DNA of 64,000 nt from Bradyrhizobium sp. CB3481 (lineage in GTDB: Bacteria; Pseudomonadota; Alphaproteobacteria; Rhizobiales; Xanthobacteraceae). The stretch's first letter is position 1, and every line of letters begins with the position of its first letter. The translations under genes were made by a program, and so were the position numbers. The stretch spans positions 1,818,501 to 1,882,500 of the forward strand of contig NZ_CP121647.1 of NCBI RefSeq assembly GCF_029714305.1, given 5' to 3'. Below the pieces are notes generated by a model. That model saw nothing but the letters and a program-made list of their open reading frames with translations. It was not told the origin of the DNA and did not search any database. Of this stretch, positions 52,656 through 61,979 are shown piece after piece.

Positions 52656-53684
52656 ATGTCGGATCAGGCAATATTGGTCACGGGAGCGGCGGGTTTCATC
52701 GGCTTTCATGTCGCTCGCCGGCTGTTGGCCGAAGGCCGCGCCGTTATCGGGCTCGACAGTCTCAACTCCTATTACGATCCGGCGCTGAAACGCGCGCGGC
52801 TGGATATTTTGTGCGGGAAGCAGGGTTTCGCGTTTGAGCAGATCGATCTCGCCGATCGCCCGTCCGTGGAGCGCCTGTTCGCCCAGCACCGTTTTGCGCG
52901 GGTGGTGCATCTGGCGGCGCAGGCCGGCGTGCGCTACTCGATCGATCATCCGCATGCCTATGTCGACGCCAATCTCGCCGGCTTCGTCAACCTGCTGGAG
53001 GGATGCCGGCACCATGGATGCGGCCATCTGGTCTATGCCTCGTCCTCGTCGGTCTATGGCGCCAATACCAAGCAGCCATTCTCGGTGGACGATAGGACCG
53101 ATCATCCGATCAGCCTCTATGCCGCGACCAAGAAGGCCAATGAGCTAATCGCGCATTCCTACAGCCACCTCTACCGGCTGCCGCTGACGGGCCTGCGGTT
53201 CTTTACCATCTACGGCCCCTGGGGCCGGCCCGATATGGCGTATTTCATCTTTACCAAGGCGATCGTGGAGGGCACGCCGATCAGGCTGTTTAACCATGGC
53301 CGGATGCGGCGCGATTTTACCTATATCGGAGATGCGGCCCAGGCGGTCGTGCAACTGGTTGACCTGCCCCCACGCGACGGCGGCGAGCGCGCCGGACCGC
53401 CAGCGAAAGTTTACAATATCGGCAATAATCATCCGGAAGAGCTGATCCATGTGGTAGCGGTTCTGGAGCGGGAGCTCGGCCGCACGGCGGTCACGGAAAT
53501 GTTGCCGATGCAGCCCGGAGACGTGACTGAGACCTTCGCCGATGTAACCGAACTGATGCGCGACACCGGCTTTAGGCCGCAGACCTCGATCGAGGACGGG
53601 CTGCGCGAGTTTGTCGCCTGGTATCGCGACTACCACCGGATTTCAGGATCCATCCCTTCACAGGTCAGCATAGTTGAAGGATGA
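52656..53684 (+). CDS. UDP-glucuronate 4-epimerase-like SDR
   Basis: A 342-residue extended SDR. TGAAGFIGFHVA at residue 9 binds NAD, the catalytic triad includes SSSSVYG and YAATKKANE (YxxxK), and RFFTIYGPWGRPDMAYF is shared with the CapI/LspL group that turns UDP-glucuronate into UDP-galacturonate. This fits the dehydrogenase gene just upstream. The ATG at 52656 follows AAGGA; the open frame continues 72 bp upstream. Convergent to the LegB-like gene. Confidence 0.9.
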   Translation: MSDQAILVTGAAGFIGFHVARRLLAEGRAVIGLDSLNSYYDPALKRARLDILCGKQGFAFEQIDLADRPSVERLFAQHRFARVVHLAAQAGVRYSIDHPHAYVDANLAGFVNLLEGCRHHGCGHLVYASSSSVYGANTKQPFSVDDRTDHPISLYAATKKANELIAHSYSHLYRLPLTGLRFFTIYGPWGRPDMAYFIFTKAIVEGTPIRLFNHGRMRRDFTYIGDAAQAVVQLVDLPPRDGGERAGPPAKVYNIGNNHPEELIHVVAVLERELGRTAVTEMLPMQPGDVTETFADVTELMRDTGFRPQTSIEDGLREFVAWYRDYHRISGSIPSQVSIVEG

Positions 53685-53718
53685 AAGAACTAACCTGAAC
53701 GCAATCAGGCCGGTATGG

Positions 53719-54765
53719 TCACGTGATGAAGTCCCGCTGTCGCCTGACCTTGCTAGCCGAGAGGCGGCCCCGCCACCAGTCAACGGTTCGTTCCAGTCCA
53801 CGCCGCATGGGCACCTGCGGTGACCACCCTGTTATCTTTGTGAAGCTGCTACAATCTGCAAGTAGCGCCCGCACTTCCGAATTTGCCGGCCGTAGACGTT
53901 TCTCATCCTGCAGCACCGGCTTTCCGCTCGACGAAAGATCGACAATGAGATCGATCAGATCGGCGATCACGATCGCCCGCCCGCTGCCGGCGTTGTATGC
54001 CTGACCAAATTCGATGCCATCGGCCAAGCCGGCGGCCATGAATGCAGCAGCGGTGTCTGTAACAAATGTGAGATCGCGCACCGTTGTCGCATCTCCAACC
54101 ATTATAGCAGGACAGGAGGGATCAAGCGCCTGACGTATAATACTGGCGATGATCGCTCTTTCGCTTTGTCTCGGTCCAAAGGTGTTAAATGGCCGGAGGA
54201 TCACGACCGGGACTCCGAAGGACCTCGCATAGGCCTCTGCCATCATGTCCGCGCCTATTTTGGAGGCAGAGTAGGGCGACTGTCCCTGTAGCGGATGGGA
54301 TTCATCGATCGGCATCTTCAGCGCAGTGCCGTAGACTTCGCTGGTCGAAGTGTGAACAATGCGCTCAATTCCGTGTTCGCGCGCCGCCTCAAGCATATGC
54401 AAAGTACCTAGCACATTCGTCTCAACGTAGGACTGCGGCGCGGCATAGGAATGAGGAATAGCGATCAGCGCTGCCAGATGGAAGACGATCTCGTGGCCGC
54501 GTACCAGGCGGTCAACAAAAGCAGCATCGCGAACATCCCCGCGCACGACACGGATTTGCCACCGCACCGCCTCCGGCAGATCGTCGAGCCAACCATGGCT
54601 ATCGAATGAATTATATTGCGCAAGAGCGGTAACTTCGGCTCCCTCCGAAACCAGCGCTTCAGCCAGATGAGAGCCGATGAATCCATCGGCTCCGGTCACA
54701 AGAACCTTTGCACCAAGATACTTCTTTGTAGCAGGTGTCCATGTCATGTTGCCGACTCGCTTCAT
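53719..54765 (-). CDS. LegB-like NAD-dependent sugar 4,6-dehydratase
   Basis: A 348-residue extended SDR. VLVTGADGFIGSHLAEAL (about 20-37) is the NAD site, YNSFDSHGWLDDLP resembles the LegB group, TSTSEVYG and YSASKIGAD give the catalytic residues. LegB proteins dehydrate GDP- or UDP-N-acetylglucosamine at C4/C6 on the way to bacillosamine- or legionaminic-type sugars. ATG at 54765 follows AAGGA; start overlaps the sugar transferase stop by 4 bp. Last gene of the operon 57348-53719. Confidence 0.87.
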   Translation of the reverse strand: MKRVGNMTWTPATKKYLGAKVLVTGADGFIGSHLAEALVSEGAEVTALAQYNSFDSHGWLDDLPEAVRWQIRVVRGDVRDAAFVDRLVRGHEIVFHLAALIAIPHSYAAPQSYVETNVLGTLHMLEAAREHGIERIVHTSTSEVYGTALKMPIDESHPLQGQSPYSASKIGADMMAEAYARSFGVPVVILRPFNTFGPRQSERAIIASIIRQALDPSCPAIMVGDATTVRDLTFVTDTAAAFMAAGLADGIEFGQAYNAGSGRAIVIADLIDLIVDLSSSGKPVLQDEKRLRPANSEVRALLADCSSFTKITGWSPQVPMRRGLERTVDWWRGRLSASKVRRQRDFIT

Positions 54766-55427
54766 CGATCCTTTCGAGCCATGGACTGCGCAACGATTGC
54801 GCAACCGGCACGAACAACCCAACCGATATCGGAAGCCGCGGTTCGCCGAGGATAGTAGGCCAGGTCAATTTTCGCTTTGGCTGGAAAGACGACTTCTCGA
54901 TAGAAGTCCTGCACGCTGCTGCCCGCTGGAAAAAGCTTGCTTTCGTGTCGGAAGATGACTTGACAGGGTCCAAACAGGCCGGGCTTGTGTTCGAGTATCT
55001 TTTCGAAGCCGTTGGCGAAACAATCGGCAAATGCAAGCGACTCCGGCCGCGGTCCAACAATGGACATGTCCCCGCGCAGGACGTTCCAGAATTGCGGCAA
55101 CTCGTCCAACTTGAAAGCAGCGAGGACGCGGCCAATCCTTGTTAATCGATCGTCATGTTCCATCGTGAGTGGACTGCCGCGGTCGTCACAGTCGGCTCTG
55201 AACTTTCGGAACTTATAGATGCGAAATACCGTTCCATTCTGTCCGAGGCGAAGCTGCGAATACAGAATGGGGCGGCCGCTTTCGAGCCAGATTGCTGCCG
55301 CGAGAATAAGGAATACGGGCGCTAAAACGATTCCGGCGACACCGGCACTTAGGATATCAATCGAGCGCCGCAAACTCATGTCTCCGGCTGAAGATCGCGG
55401 GCTAAGCTGGTCAATTGTGGTGCTCAT
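54762..55427 (-). CDS. Bacterial sugar transferase (initiating phosphoglycosyltransferase)
   Basis: A 221-residue monotopic PglC-like transferase. N-terminal hydrophobic segment (residues about 24-50), then KFRKFRADCDD, DELPQFWNVLRGDMSIVGPRPE, the family signature. It should attach the first sugar phosphate to undecaprenyl phosphate at the inner membrane. The preceding dehydratase and aminotransferase would provide an amino-deoxy sugar. It overlaps the LegB-like start and follows the aminotransferase. Confidence 0.92.
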   Translation of the reverse strand: MSTTIDQLSPRSSAGDMSLRRSIDILSAGVAGIVLAPVFLILAAAIWLESGRPILYSQLRLGQNGTVFRIYKFRKFRADCDDRGSPLTMEHDDRLTRIGRVLAAFKLDELPQFWNVLRGDMSIVGPRPESLAFADCFANGFEKILEHKPGLFGPCQVIFRHESKLFPAGSSVQDFYREVVFPAKAKIDLAYYPRRTAASDIGWVVRAGCAIVAQSMARKDR

Positions 55428-55429
55428 GC

Positions 55430-56566
55430 CTATGCCACCGCGCTAGTGAGAAGCGGCGCACCAAGCGCGACCGCCAGGGAGTGAACCACATGCTCGACGT
55501 CGGCTGGGGTCATCCCAGGATGAAGCGGCAATGTAAGCTCCCGTTGAGCGAAATCTTCGGTGTTCGGCAGCGGCGTACTTGGATAAAGATCGCTATAAAA
55601 CGTGAGGCGATGCACCGGCGGATAATGCACAGTGGTCTGAACACCAGCTTCACGGAGTTGGTCGATGAGTGATTGCCGGTCGGCTGCTTTCGGCACAACG
55701 ATTGGAAAAATATGGTGCGCGGACAGCCACGAGGCGTCGAAGGGCACCATCACGGACGGACAAAATTCGAGAATCAGCCGACGATAGTAGTGCGACAGAT
55801 GTCGTCTTGTATCATTCCACCCCGGCAATTTTCTCAGCTGTACGAGACCAACTGCGGCGCGCAGCTCGTCCATGCGGTAGTTAAAACCGAGCATTGTCAC
55901 GTCATAATCCGGACTGCGAGAAGCCAGACGCTGCCGAGTGTTGCTCGTCATTCCATGCGATCTGGCCCGCCTGATCATATCGCTCAAGGCTCGGCTTCGC
56001 GTAATGATCGCTCCGCCTTCAGCCGTAGTCATGTTCTTGTTGCCGTAGAAACTGAATGCGGCCGCTTCACCGAACGTTCCGACCGCTGGCAAGCCTGGCG
56101 CATGAGCGGCGTCTTCGACCAGGTGCAAGTCTTTGCTGCGAGCGAAAGCTTGCCAGTCTTCACGGTCCGCCAGGTAGCCGGCAAAATGCACCAGGATGAC
56201 GGCTTTCGTTCGCGAAGTGCACTTGGCCTTGGCGTCATCCAGCGACATCAACGGGACGGCGGTTGAATCCACATCAACGAACACAGGTCGCGCGCCTACG
56301 TAGAGAACGGCGTTTGCCGTTGCGACGAATGTCAGAGACGGAACGAGAACTTCGTCGCCCGGCCCAATACCGAGCGCGTGCAGGATCAGATGCAGCGCCG
56401 CCGTGCAGGAGCCGACGGCGATTGATTCGTCGGCGCCATGCATGCGGGCGAACACCTGCTCGAATTCGTGCACGCGATCTCCCATGGTCACCCAGCCGCT
56501 ATCGATGACAGCGGCGAGGGCAGCCCTCTCGTCTGCTCCGAGTACCGGTTCTGATACCAACAGCAT
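55430..56566 (-). CDS. DegT/DnrJ/EryC1-type sugar aminotransferase
   Basis: A 378-residue PLP enzyme. SCTAALHLILHALGIGPGDEV is the cofactor phosphate region, HLVEDAAHAPG contains the Asp, and FSFYGNKNMTTAEGG gives the Schiff-base Lys (about residue 185). It would transaminate the 4-keto sugar from the LegB-like dehydratase. ATG at 56566 is preferred over GTG at 56572; upstream AAGG-type signal. A decayed copy of its first 25 codons exists at 61898. Confidence 0.93.
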   Translation of the reverse strand: MLLVSEPVLGADERAALAAVIDSGWVTMGDRVHEFEQVFARMHGADESIAVGSCTAALHLILHALGIGPGDEVLVPSLTFVATANAVLYVGARPVFVDVDSTAVPLMSLDDAKAKCTSRTKAVILVHFAGYLADREDWQAFARSKDLHLVEDAAHAPGLPAVGTFGEAAAFSFYGNKNMTTAEGGAIITRSRALSDMIRRARSHGMTSNTRQRLASRSPDYDVTMLGFNYRMDELRAAVGLVQLRKLPGWNDTRRHLSHYYRRLILEFCPSVMVPFDASWLSAHHIFPIVVPKAADRQSLIDQLREAGVQTTVHYPPVHRLTFYSDLYPSTPLPNTEDFAQRELTLPLHPGMTPADVEHVVHSLAVALGAPLLTSAVA

Positions 56567-56628
56567 ATGCACGCCTTCCCGTTCGAGCCAGGTGAAAGTG
56601 GCAAAACATTTTGCCGCGCGGCACTACC

Positions 56629-57348
56629 TCACGCGGCAATGGAGACCGCGGACGCGGGAGACTGCTCATCCCACGCGACATCCTGGGCTTTGAGGAAGTC
56701 GTCGACACGGCCAATATCGAGCCATAGGCCGTTGTGCTTGAAAACGTTCACAGGCGCTTCGTCCTCGAGCATCTGGAACATCAAATCATCGAAGCCAAAC
56801 GGGACGCCCGACGGGATGCGTTCAAGTATGATGGGATCCATGCAATAGATGCCCATGCTAACGAGATGCGCCAACTCCGGCTTTTCGCGGAATCCGGTGA
56901 CACTTCCATCTGTCTCGTCGATCACGCCAAAGTCCATCTTGGTGATACGAGTTGCGGTGGCGATCGTGACGCCGGCATTGTGCTGCCGATGGCTGTGGAT
57001 GAACTGGTTGAGATTGAGGTCCGTCAACACATCGCCGTTAAGGACCAGGAACGGTTCGTCAAGCTCTTCGCGCAGCAGCGATAGCGGACCTATCGTTCCA
57101 AGCGGTTCAACTTCCTGGGTGTAGGAGATCCGCATATTCCACTGATTGCCGTCGCCAACGACGCTGCGGATCAGATGCCCCAAATATCCAGTCGTAATGA
57201 AAACGTCCCTGATCCCGTTCCGCCTCAACCATTTGAGCACGAGTTCGAGAACAGGCCGCGCACCAATCGGCATCAGAGGTTTTGGCAAGATCGATGTGTG
57301 CGGACGCAATCGAGTGCCTTTTCCACCGCACTGAACCACTGCCTTCAT
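56629..57348 (-). CDS. Sugar nucleotidyltransferase (NDP-sugar pyrophosphorylase)
   Basis: A 239-residue nucleotidyltransferase of the glucose-1-P thymidylyl/guanylyl family. VQCGGKGTRLRPHTSILPKPLMPI holds the substrate-binding loop (GGKGTRLRP, residues 8-16) and LVLNGDVLTD the metal site. It would activate the sugar phosphate that the LegB-like dehydratase uses. ATG at 57348 follows GGAGG with 6 nt. First gene of the operon running to 53719. Its C-terminus AWDEQSPASAVSIAA has a relic copy at 61787. Confidence 0.92.
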   Translation of the reverse strand: MKAVVQCGGKGTRLRPHTSILPKPLMPIGARPVLELVLKWLRRNGIRDVFITTGYLGHLIRSVVGDGNQWNMRISYTQEVEPLGTIGPLSLLREELDEPFLVLNGDVLTDLNLNQFIHSHRQHNAGVTIATATRITKMDFGVIDETDGSVTGFREKPELAHLVSMGIYCMDPIILERIPSGVPFGFDDLMFQMLEDEAPVNVFKHNGLWLDIGRVDDFLKAQDVAWDEQSPASAVSIAA

Positions 57349-57598
57349 CTTGGTCCTCCGGGTTGCTGAGCGCGAAATGATCACGCGTGAGGTTCATCGC
57401 TTCGATGCGAAGTCACGCGAGGATACTCTCACCCGCGTCCTTTACGCATGACTACCCCGAGTTATAACCAGCAAGTGTTACTGCTTCGAAGCGCACAGTT
57501 GCTCACCAATGGATGCTAAGCGCGACGAGATCACATTTGACGAACGCCCGGCAACGCAGGCTATCCGTCATGCTTCGCAATGCTCCGCGAACCGCCCC

Positions 57599-59164
57599 TC
57601 ACAAAACAGACCAGACGGCTCGCATTGTGGTCCGCAGGGTTTCATCCAACGGCCGGCTCGTATCGATCTTGATCGCGGTAGTTTGGGAAGCCTCGGTCCG
57701 GCTTTCTAGTTCCCAACGTCGCCGTACAGCCGCGGCATCGGGGCCACCCTGCTTCACGCGGCGGGCGTCCCTTTCGATTGTCGTCTCGATCGGAGCCTCC
57801 AGGCAAAGCAGGAGGTCCGGCTTCGGCAAGCCCTTGTAGAGAGCGCCTTCCCGATTCATCAACCAACGCTTCAGCGCAGAGTTGCAGTTTGCCAACGCAA
57901 CTTCATCAAAGCAGCAGCTATCGATGGCTCCCACGCTTTCCGAGGGATACCGGTCTGCGATGACGACGGAGCCGCTGCTCGCAGCCCGCAGAGCGCGGCT
58001 AAGTAGCTTGCGGCGATCGTAGGCAAGGAGGGTCATTCGCAGAACGTATAGCAGCGAATACTGCTTCTCGCGGCGACGTTCAGGTTTCTGGTATTCTCCA
58101 GCGCGTTCCTTTGAGAACAGATGGCGCGCCGCCGGAACGAGAAGGCGAGGTAACAGCGTAAGCACCGTCGCGGGCGGCTTGCCGGCGTGAATCGGCAGTA
58201 CGTTGAGATGCTCGCCTAGGCGAGTAGACAGCGCGTGCGCGATAGTGGACTTGCCGGTTGCTTTCGGTCCGACGAGTGCAATGATCATTCCGCCCGTCTG
58301 CGGCACAAGGTCGCCACGCCGCCTTAATCGTTTAACAAGCAACGAGAGCACTCGCCAGAGCCGGGAAATAGCTCCGCGCATCATGCTCAGCCTGCGCAAT
58401 TCCCGCAGCCGCCGGGCGACGCGCCAGCCAAGGACGACGCGTCGAAACAAAGCGTGCTCGGCCTCGATGGCGTCCAACAGCTGTCGAAACAAAGGCGGAT
58501 CGATGCTCGGGAACCAAGCCGCGCAAAGCGCCTCAGCGCGCTCTGTATTCGCTGCCTCGCGCAGCCAGTCCAACTCCTTCGAAACAGTTCGGTAGTGGCG
58601 ATTTGCCATCAAGATCTCGATTGGGCTTGTGTGCTTGAGTGCGACGCGAAGCACGAAAAGCACCAGCTCCGCTTCGGGTGTTGGGACCCTCACGCCATGC
58701 AGGTAACGGGTTTGCTCCAGGAGAAGCCTTTCGATTGGCAGCCGGTAATTCTTGACCAGGCTATCTCCGCTCACGATCTGGAAATAAGCGTGCACGTGCA
58801 CAACGTCGGCGCTTGCCTGGTCGAGTCCCAACGCGTGGAAGACGCCTGGGTGCCCGATGCCGGATCGCGATTGCGTCAGCTTGAAGCCATGTTCGAGCAA
58901 GACGGCGTGGAATAGCCGGGCATCACGTTGGTCGATGAGGAGATCAATGTCTTCCGCAGCCGCAAGGGTCTCTTCTAGGCGGATATTGCTTTTCCAGTGG
59001 CAGTGGCGGATTCCCTTCTGTTCAAGCGAGTTGAAGAGCCTCCGGACGGCCGCTTTGCTCGATATTTCTGATCCAGCTTCGTCCGATTTTACCGATACGG
59101 CTTCTCTTCCCCAGTGCGAGGCGTCCAAACTTTCGACCTTTGCAGATACCGTCTCCTGACGCAT
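57599..59164 (-). CDS. Nucleotidyltransferase-like / P-loop kinase fusion protein
   Basis: A 521-residue fusion. Residues about 36-200 resemble an MNT/nucleotidyltransferase domain with AEDIDLLIDQRD (about 70-81). Residues about 290-521 form a P-loop kinase: GPKATGKST at 299-307 and DRYPSES near 398, as in thymidylate kinase. Basic helices (RRLRELRRL) link the parts. The combination suggests activation or phosphorylation of a sugar or polymer component; I do not know its reaction. AGGA precedes the ATG. It stands alone, upstream of the nucleotidyltransferase operon. Confidence 0.8.
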   Translation of the reverse strand: MRQETVSAKVESLDASHWGREAVSVKSDEAGSEISSKAAVRRLFNSLEQKGIRHCHWKSNIRLEETLAAAEDIDLLIDQRDARLFHAVLLEHGFKLTQSRSGIGHPGVFHALGLDQASADVVHVHAYFQIVSGDSLVKNYRLPIERLLLEQTRYLHGVRVPTPEAELVLFVLRVALKHTSPIEILMANRHYRTVSKELDWLREAANTERAEALCAAWFPSIDPPLFRQLLDAIEAEHALFRRVVLGWRVARRLRELRRLSMMRGAISRLWRVLSLLVKRLRRRGDLVPQTGGMIIALVGPKATGKSTIAHALSTRLGEHLNVLPIHAGKPPATVLTLLPRLLVPAARHLFSKERAGEYQKPERRREKQYSLLYVLRMTLLAYDRRKLLSRALRAASSGSVVIADRYPSESVGAIDSCCFDEVALANCNSALKRWLMNREGALYKGLPKPDLLLCLEAPIETTIERDARRVKQGGPDAAAVRRRWELESRTEASQTTAIKIDTSRPLDETLRTTMRAVWSVL

Positions 59165-59216
59165 CGCACGATCCTCGTAAATTCAGAATCCTCGTCACGC
59201 TGCAACCGATGGAAGG

Positions 59217-61250
59217 TTAGGCCATGAGCAACCCGCCATGGAGGTCGATCTCGAGCATGCGGCCGTCGCTGACATGAGATGCTCCGTAATCGGCGACATA
59301 GAGGTTTAATATGCCGGGATCATCGTTGGGGTCACTGCTGGGCGCGAGCACCAGGTCCTTGACGCCCGCCGCCGTATTGTTCGTCTCATGACGGTATCCC
59401 TCCAGAACGTCTATTTTCTGGAGGATGTTGCCACTGTGGTCGACGGCCCAAATATCAGGGCTGAAGCCGCCGCCTACATAGAAGACGTCGTGAGTTGCGT
59501 CGTACGTCAAAGCCTCGGAGTCCATGATCTCTGCCGGCAGATGGATGACCGAAAAGACTTGCGTGCCGGTGTTATCGATCTCTACGATTGTATTCGCTGT
59601 CGGACCCGGGACCTGATCACCATTGACGATGAACAGGTGGCCGTTTTGCGGATTGACCGCCACGTCCTCGGGATCATTGCAGCCCAGCTGCTTGATATCA
59701 AATTCCCCAAGCTTGACGGTGGGATTGGCTGGATCAACCCAGTAGATCTTGAATTTATCGTCATCCGAGATGTACAGGCGGTTCGTTCCGGAATCGTAGG
59801 CCAGGCCTGTGGGCTCACGCGTGAAATCCAAGAGGCTGAACGATTGGACGAGGGTTCCGTCCGGTTGCAGCTTCCACATATTGGTGGAACGGAAGAACGG
59901 GCTCTCCTCAACTTCCGAATCGGTGACGAAGAGTCCCATTCCGGGCACATAGGCTATTCCGGCTGGATCGGTGCTGCCGAGCGCCGCCATGTCGGTGCTC
60001 CCGACAACTTGGGGGCCTAGCGGCTCGATGGAGCCATTGGCCGTGGCGCCTATAATGGAAAGTGCCGTGCCACTCGCCACGCCTGTGGCGGACTCAAGCT
60101 GGAGCGTGAAGGACTCGACGGCCTCCGCAACATTGTCGCCGAGCACATCGATCAAGACCGTGGCGCTTGTGCTGCCGGCAGGTATCACGACCTGGCTGTG
60201 GGAGACCCCGACGAAGTCGCTGCCGGCGACGGCGGTGCCGTTCATCGTGGAGTAAGTCAGAACGACATCTTCGTTCCACGGAGCGGACAGATCAATCCTG
60301 AAGGCCGCGTGGGCGTCGTCGCGTTCGGGCGCCGGGTCCGACGAAGTGCTTATGGTGACAGACGGGGGAGAAGTCGTCACCGCGAAATCGGCGGCGCTCA
60401 ACGTGACGCCCGAGTTGAAGGTAGCGAGCGCAACGCCGTGCGAGAGGCCGGCGCCATCGGCGTCCCACATGAGTGTCCAGGTCGAGGCGGTGGATGAGAA
60501 TACGAACTGCCCGTGACCAGAGGCCGTGCCCTGTATTGTGCTTGCCGAACCTGCAACAGCAGCGAAGTACGCGGGATCGAGGACCAGCTTGCCGGTTCCG
60601 TCGGCAACTAGGCCGTGACCTAGGCTCAGGCCATAATCCGCTGCATAAATCCCGATCTGATCAACACCAGTCGAATAGTCTCTGACCTTGTCAGTACTCG
60701 TTGCGTCGGGAAAGCGGAAGACGAACGTGTCCGATCCTGCGCCTCCCCAGAGCTCGTCCTTCCCGGTGCCGCCGATCAGGATGTCGTCACCCCCGTTTCC
60801 GTAGATCAGGTCGTCACCACCCTGTCCGCTCATCACGTTGGCCGCATCGTTCCCGGTCAGCCTGTTGGCGAGGCCATTTCCTGTCCCGTTGATTGCCTCC
60901 GTCCCTTTCAGCGTTAACTTCTCGATGAATGCACCGAGCGAGTAGGTGATCGTGCTTTCGACTGCATCTACGCCGCCGTCATCGATCCCGGGGCTCGTCG
61001 TTTCGCTCACGACGTCCGCAAGATTATCGACCCGGTACAGATCGTCGCCCGCCCCGCCATACATGACATCAGCGCCGGCGCCGCCATCCAACAGATCGTT
61101 TCCGGCGCCGCCATAGAGCTGATCGTCGCCGTCCTTGCCATAAAGCCGGTCCTTGCCGCCAAAGCCATAGAGCTGTTCACGCCCGCTGCTGCCGATGAGA
61201 TCCTCATCCGAATCGGTTCCGAGAATTTGTCTGAATTCCGGGACTCTCAT
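59217..61250 (-). CDS. RTX / beta-propeller secreted-type protein, second paralogue
   Basis: A 677-residue protein. RTX nonapeptides (YGGAGNDLLDGGAGADVMYGGAGDD) cover about 30-70 and 135-170, one degenerate Calx-beta-like domain lies at about 310-400, and the C-terminal beta-propeller (about 415-677) matches that of the 48352 protein almost line by line (GIAYVPGMGLFV, LYISDDDKFKIYWVDPANPT, DIWAVDHSGNILQKIDVLEG). No Sec signal; a type I substrate is likely. AAGG precedes the ATG. Confidence 0.85.
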   Translation of the reverse strand: MRVPEFRQILGTDSDEDLIGSSGREQLYGFGGKDRLYGKDGDDQLYGGAGNDLLDGGAGADVMYGGAGDDLYRVDNLADVVSETTSPGIDDGGVDAVESTITYSLGAFIEKLTLKGTEAINGTGNGLANRLTGNDAANVMSGQGGDDLIYGNGGDDILIGGTGKDELWGGAGSDTFVFRFPDATSTDKVRDYSTGVDQIGIYAADYGLSLGHGLVADGTGKLVLDPAYFAAVAGSASTIQGTASGHGQFVFSSTASTWTLMWDADGAGLSHGVALATFNSGVTLSAADFAVTTSPPSVTISTSSDPAPERDDAHAAFRIDLSAPWNEDVVLTYSTMNGTAVAGSDFVGVSHSQVVIPAGSTSATVLIDVLGDNVAEAVESFTLQLESATGVASGTALSIIGATANGSIEPLGPQVVGSTDMAALGSTDPAGIAYVPGMGLFVTDSEVEESPFFRSTNMWKLQPDGTLVQSFSLLDFTREPTGLAYDSGTNRLYISDDDKFKIYWVDPANPTVKLGEFDIKQLGCNDPEDVAVNPQNGHLFIVNGDQVPGPTANTIVEIDNTGTQVFSVIHLPAEIMDSEALTYDATHDVFYVGGGFSPDIWAVDHSGNILQKIDVLEGYRHETNNTAAGVKDLVLAPSSDPNDDPGILNLYVADYGASHVSDGRMLEIDLHGGLLMA

Positions 61251-61786
61251 GGCACACCTTTCTGGATGACGGACTCTCCATCCGAGATGAGGGACTTACA
61301 TCCGGGCCCGACGCGAGGCCAGTTGCTATTCCGGGGATTAGACGATCTCCTTCAGGATTACCTATTCAGACCTCGGCAAGAGCGCGAGCGCTGGGTTGTG
61401 GCAGCAGAGCCGACTTATGTCGCGTTTCGCAGCACCAACGAAGAACGATGGGCGTCGCACCGCGATCAGCATAAGACGGAAGGACACCACCGCGGGGTAA
61501 CCCACATTGATAACTCCCCGGACTCCTGCCAGGGACCAACTATGGACAGATGGACAAGACGATGGGGTGAAATCGGCGGCCGCGTACGAAACTGCGTTGT
61601 TCGCATGGTTCATTCGATCGCCTACTTCGATCATCTGTCCGCAACTCGAAGACGTCTCATGCAAATGAACGAAGACGCGCGAAAAATTCCTCTCTAGCCT
61701 CTTCAACTCACCGCCCTTTACCGAACTGGTATGACCGAAATGTTGATTGTTCTTGCGTTTCAGTAGCCTGCAAGATCGAGATGGGC
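61251..61786. other. Intergenic region before gene relics
   Basis: Plus-strand frames here (for example from 61227) have no protein-like character. The stretch probably holds the RTX gene promoter on the minus strand and decayed DNA from the rearrangement described for 61787-61975. Confidence 0.45.
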
Positions 61787-61837
61787 GTCGCGCGGGATGA
61801 GCAGTCTCCCGTATCAGCGGTATCCATCGCCGCGTGA
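61787..61837 (+). pseudogene. Relic of sugar nucleotidyltransferase C-terminus
   Basis: Codons here read VARDEQSPVSAVSIAA and a stop, matching the end AWDEQSPASAVSIAA of the gene at 56629. Only the last 16 codons remain recognisable. The relic lies on the opposite strand from its parent. Confidence 0.8.
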
Positions 61838-61897
61838 AGCAATGCCGCGACGAAATGCGTTGCCACTTTCGCGTGGCTCGAACGGGAATGCGTGCAC

Positions 61898-61975
61898 ATG
61901 CTGTTGCTATCAGAACCGGTACTCGGAGCAGGCGAGAAGGGTGCTCTGGGCTCAATTATCGATAGGGGGTGGTAA
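61898..61975 (+). pseudogene. Relic of DegT aminotransferase N-terminus
   Basis: ATG at 61898 opens a 25-codon frame, MLLLSEPVLGAGEKGALGSI and five more codons, then TAA, matching MLLVSEPVLGADERAALAAV of the gene at 55430-56566. Together with the 61787 relic, the intergenic DNA between them is also similar to 56566-56629, so it is a single decayed copy of that junction in inverted orientation. Confidence 0.85.
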
Positions 61976-61979
61976 TCAC

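Noticed and set aside
61227..61697. 156-residue plus-strand frame
   Set aside because: Odd composition, no ribosome site I trust, and overlaps the promoter region of the minus-strand RTX gene.
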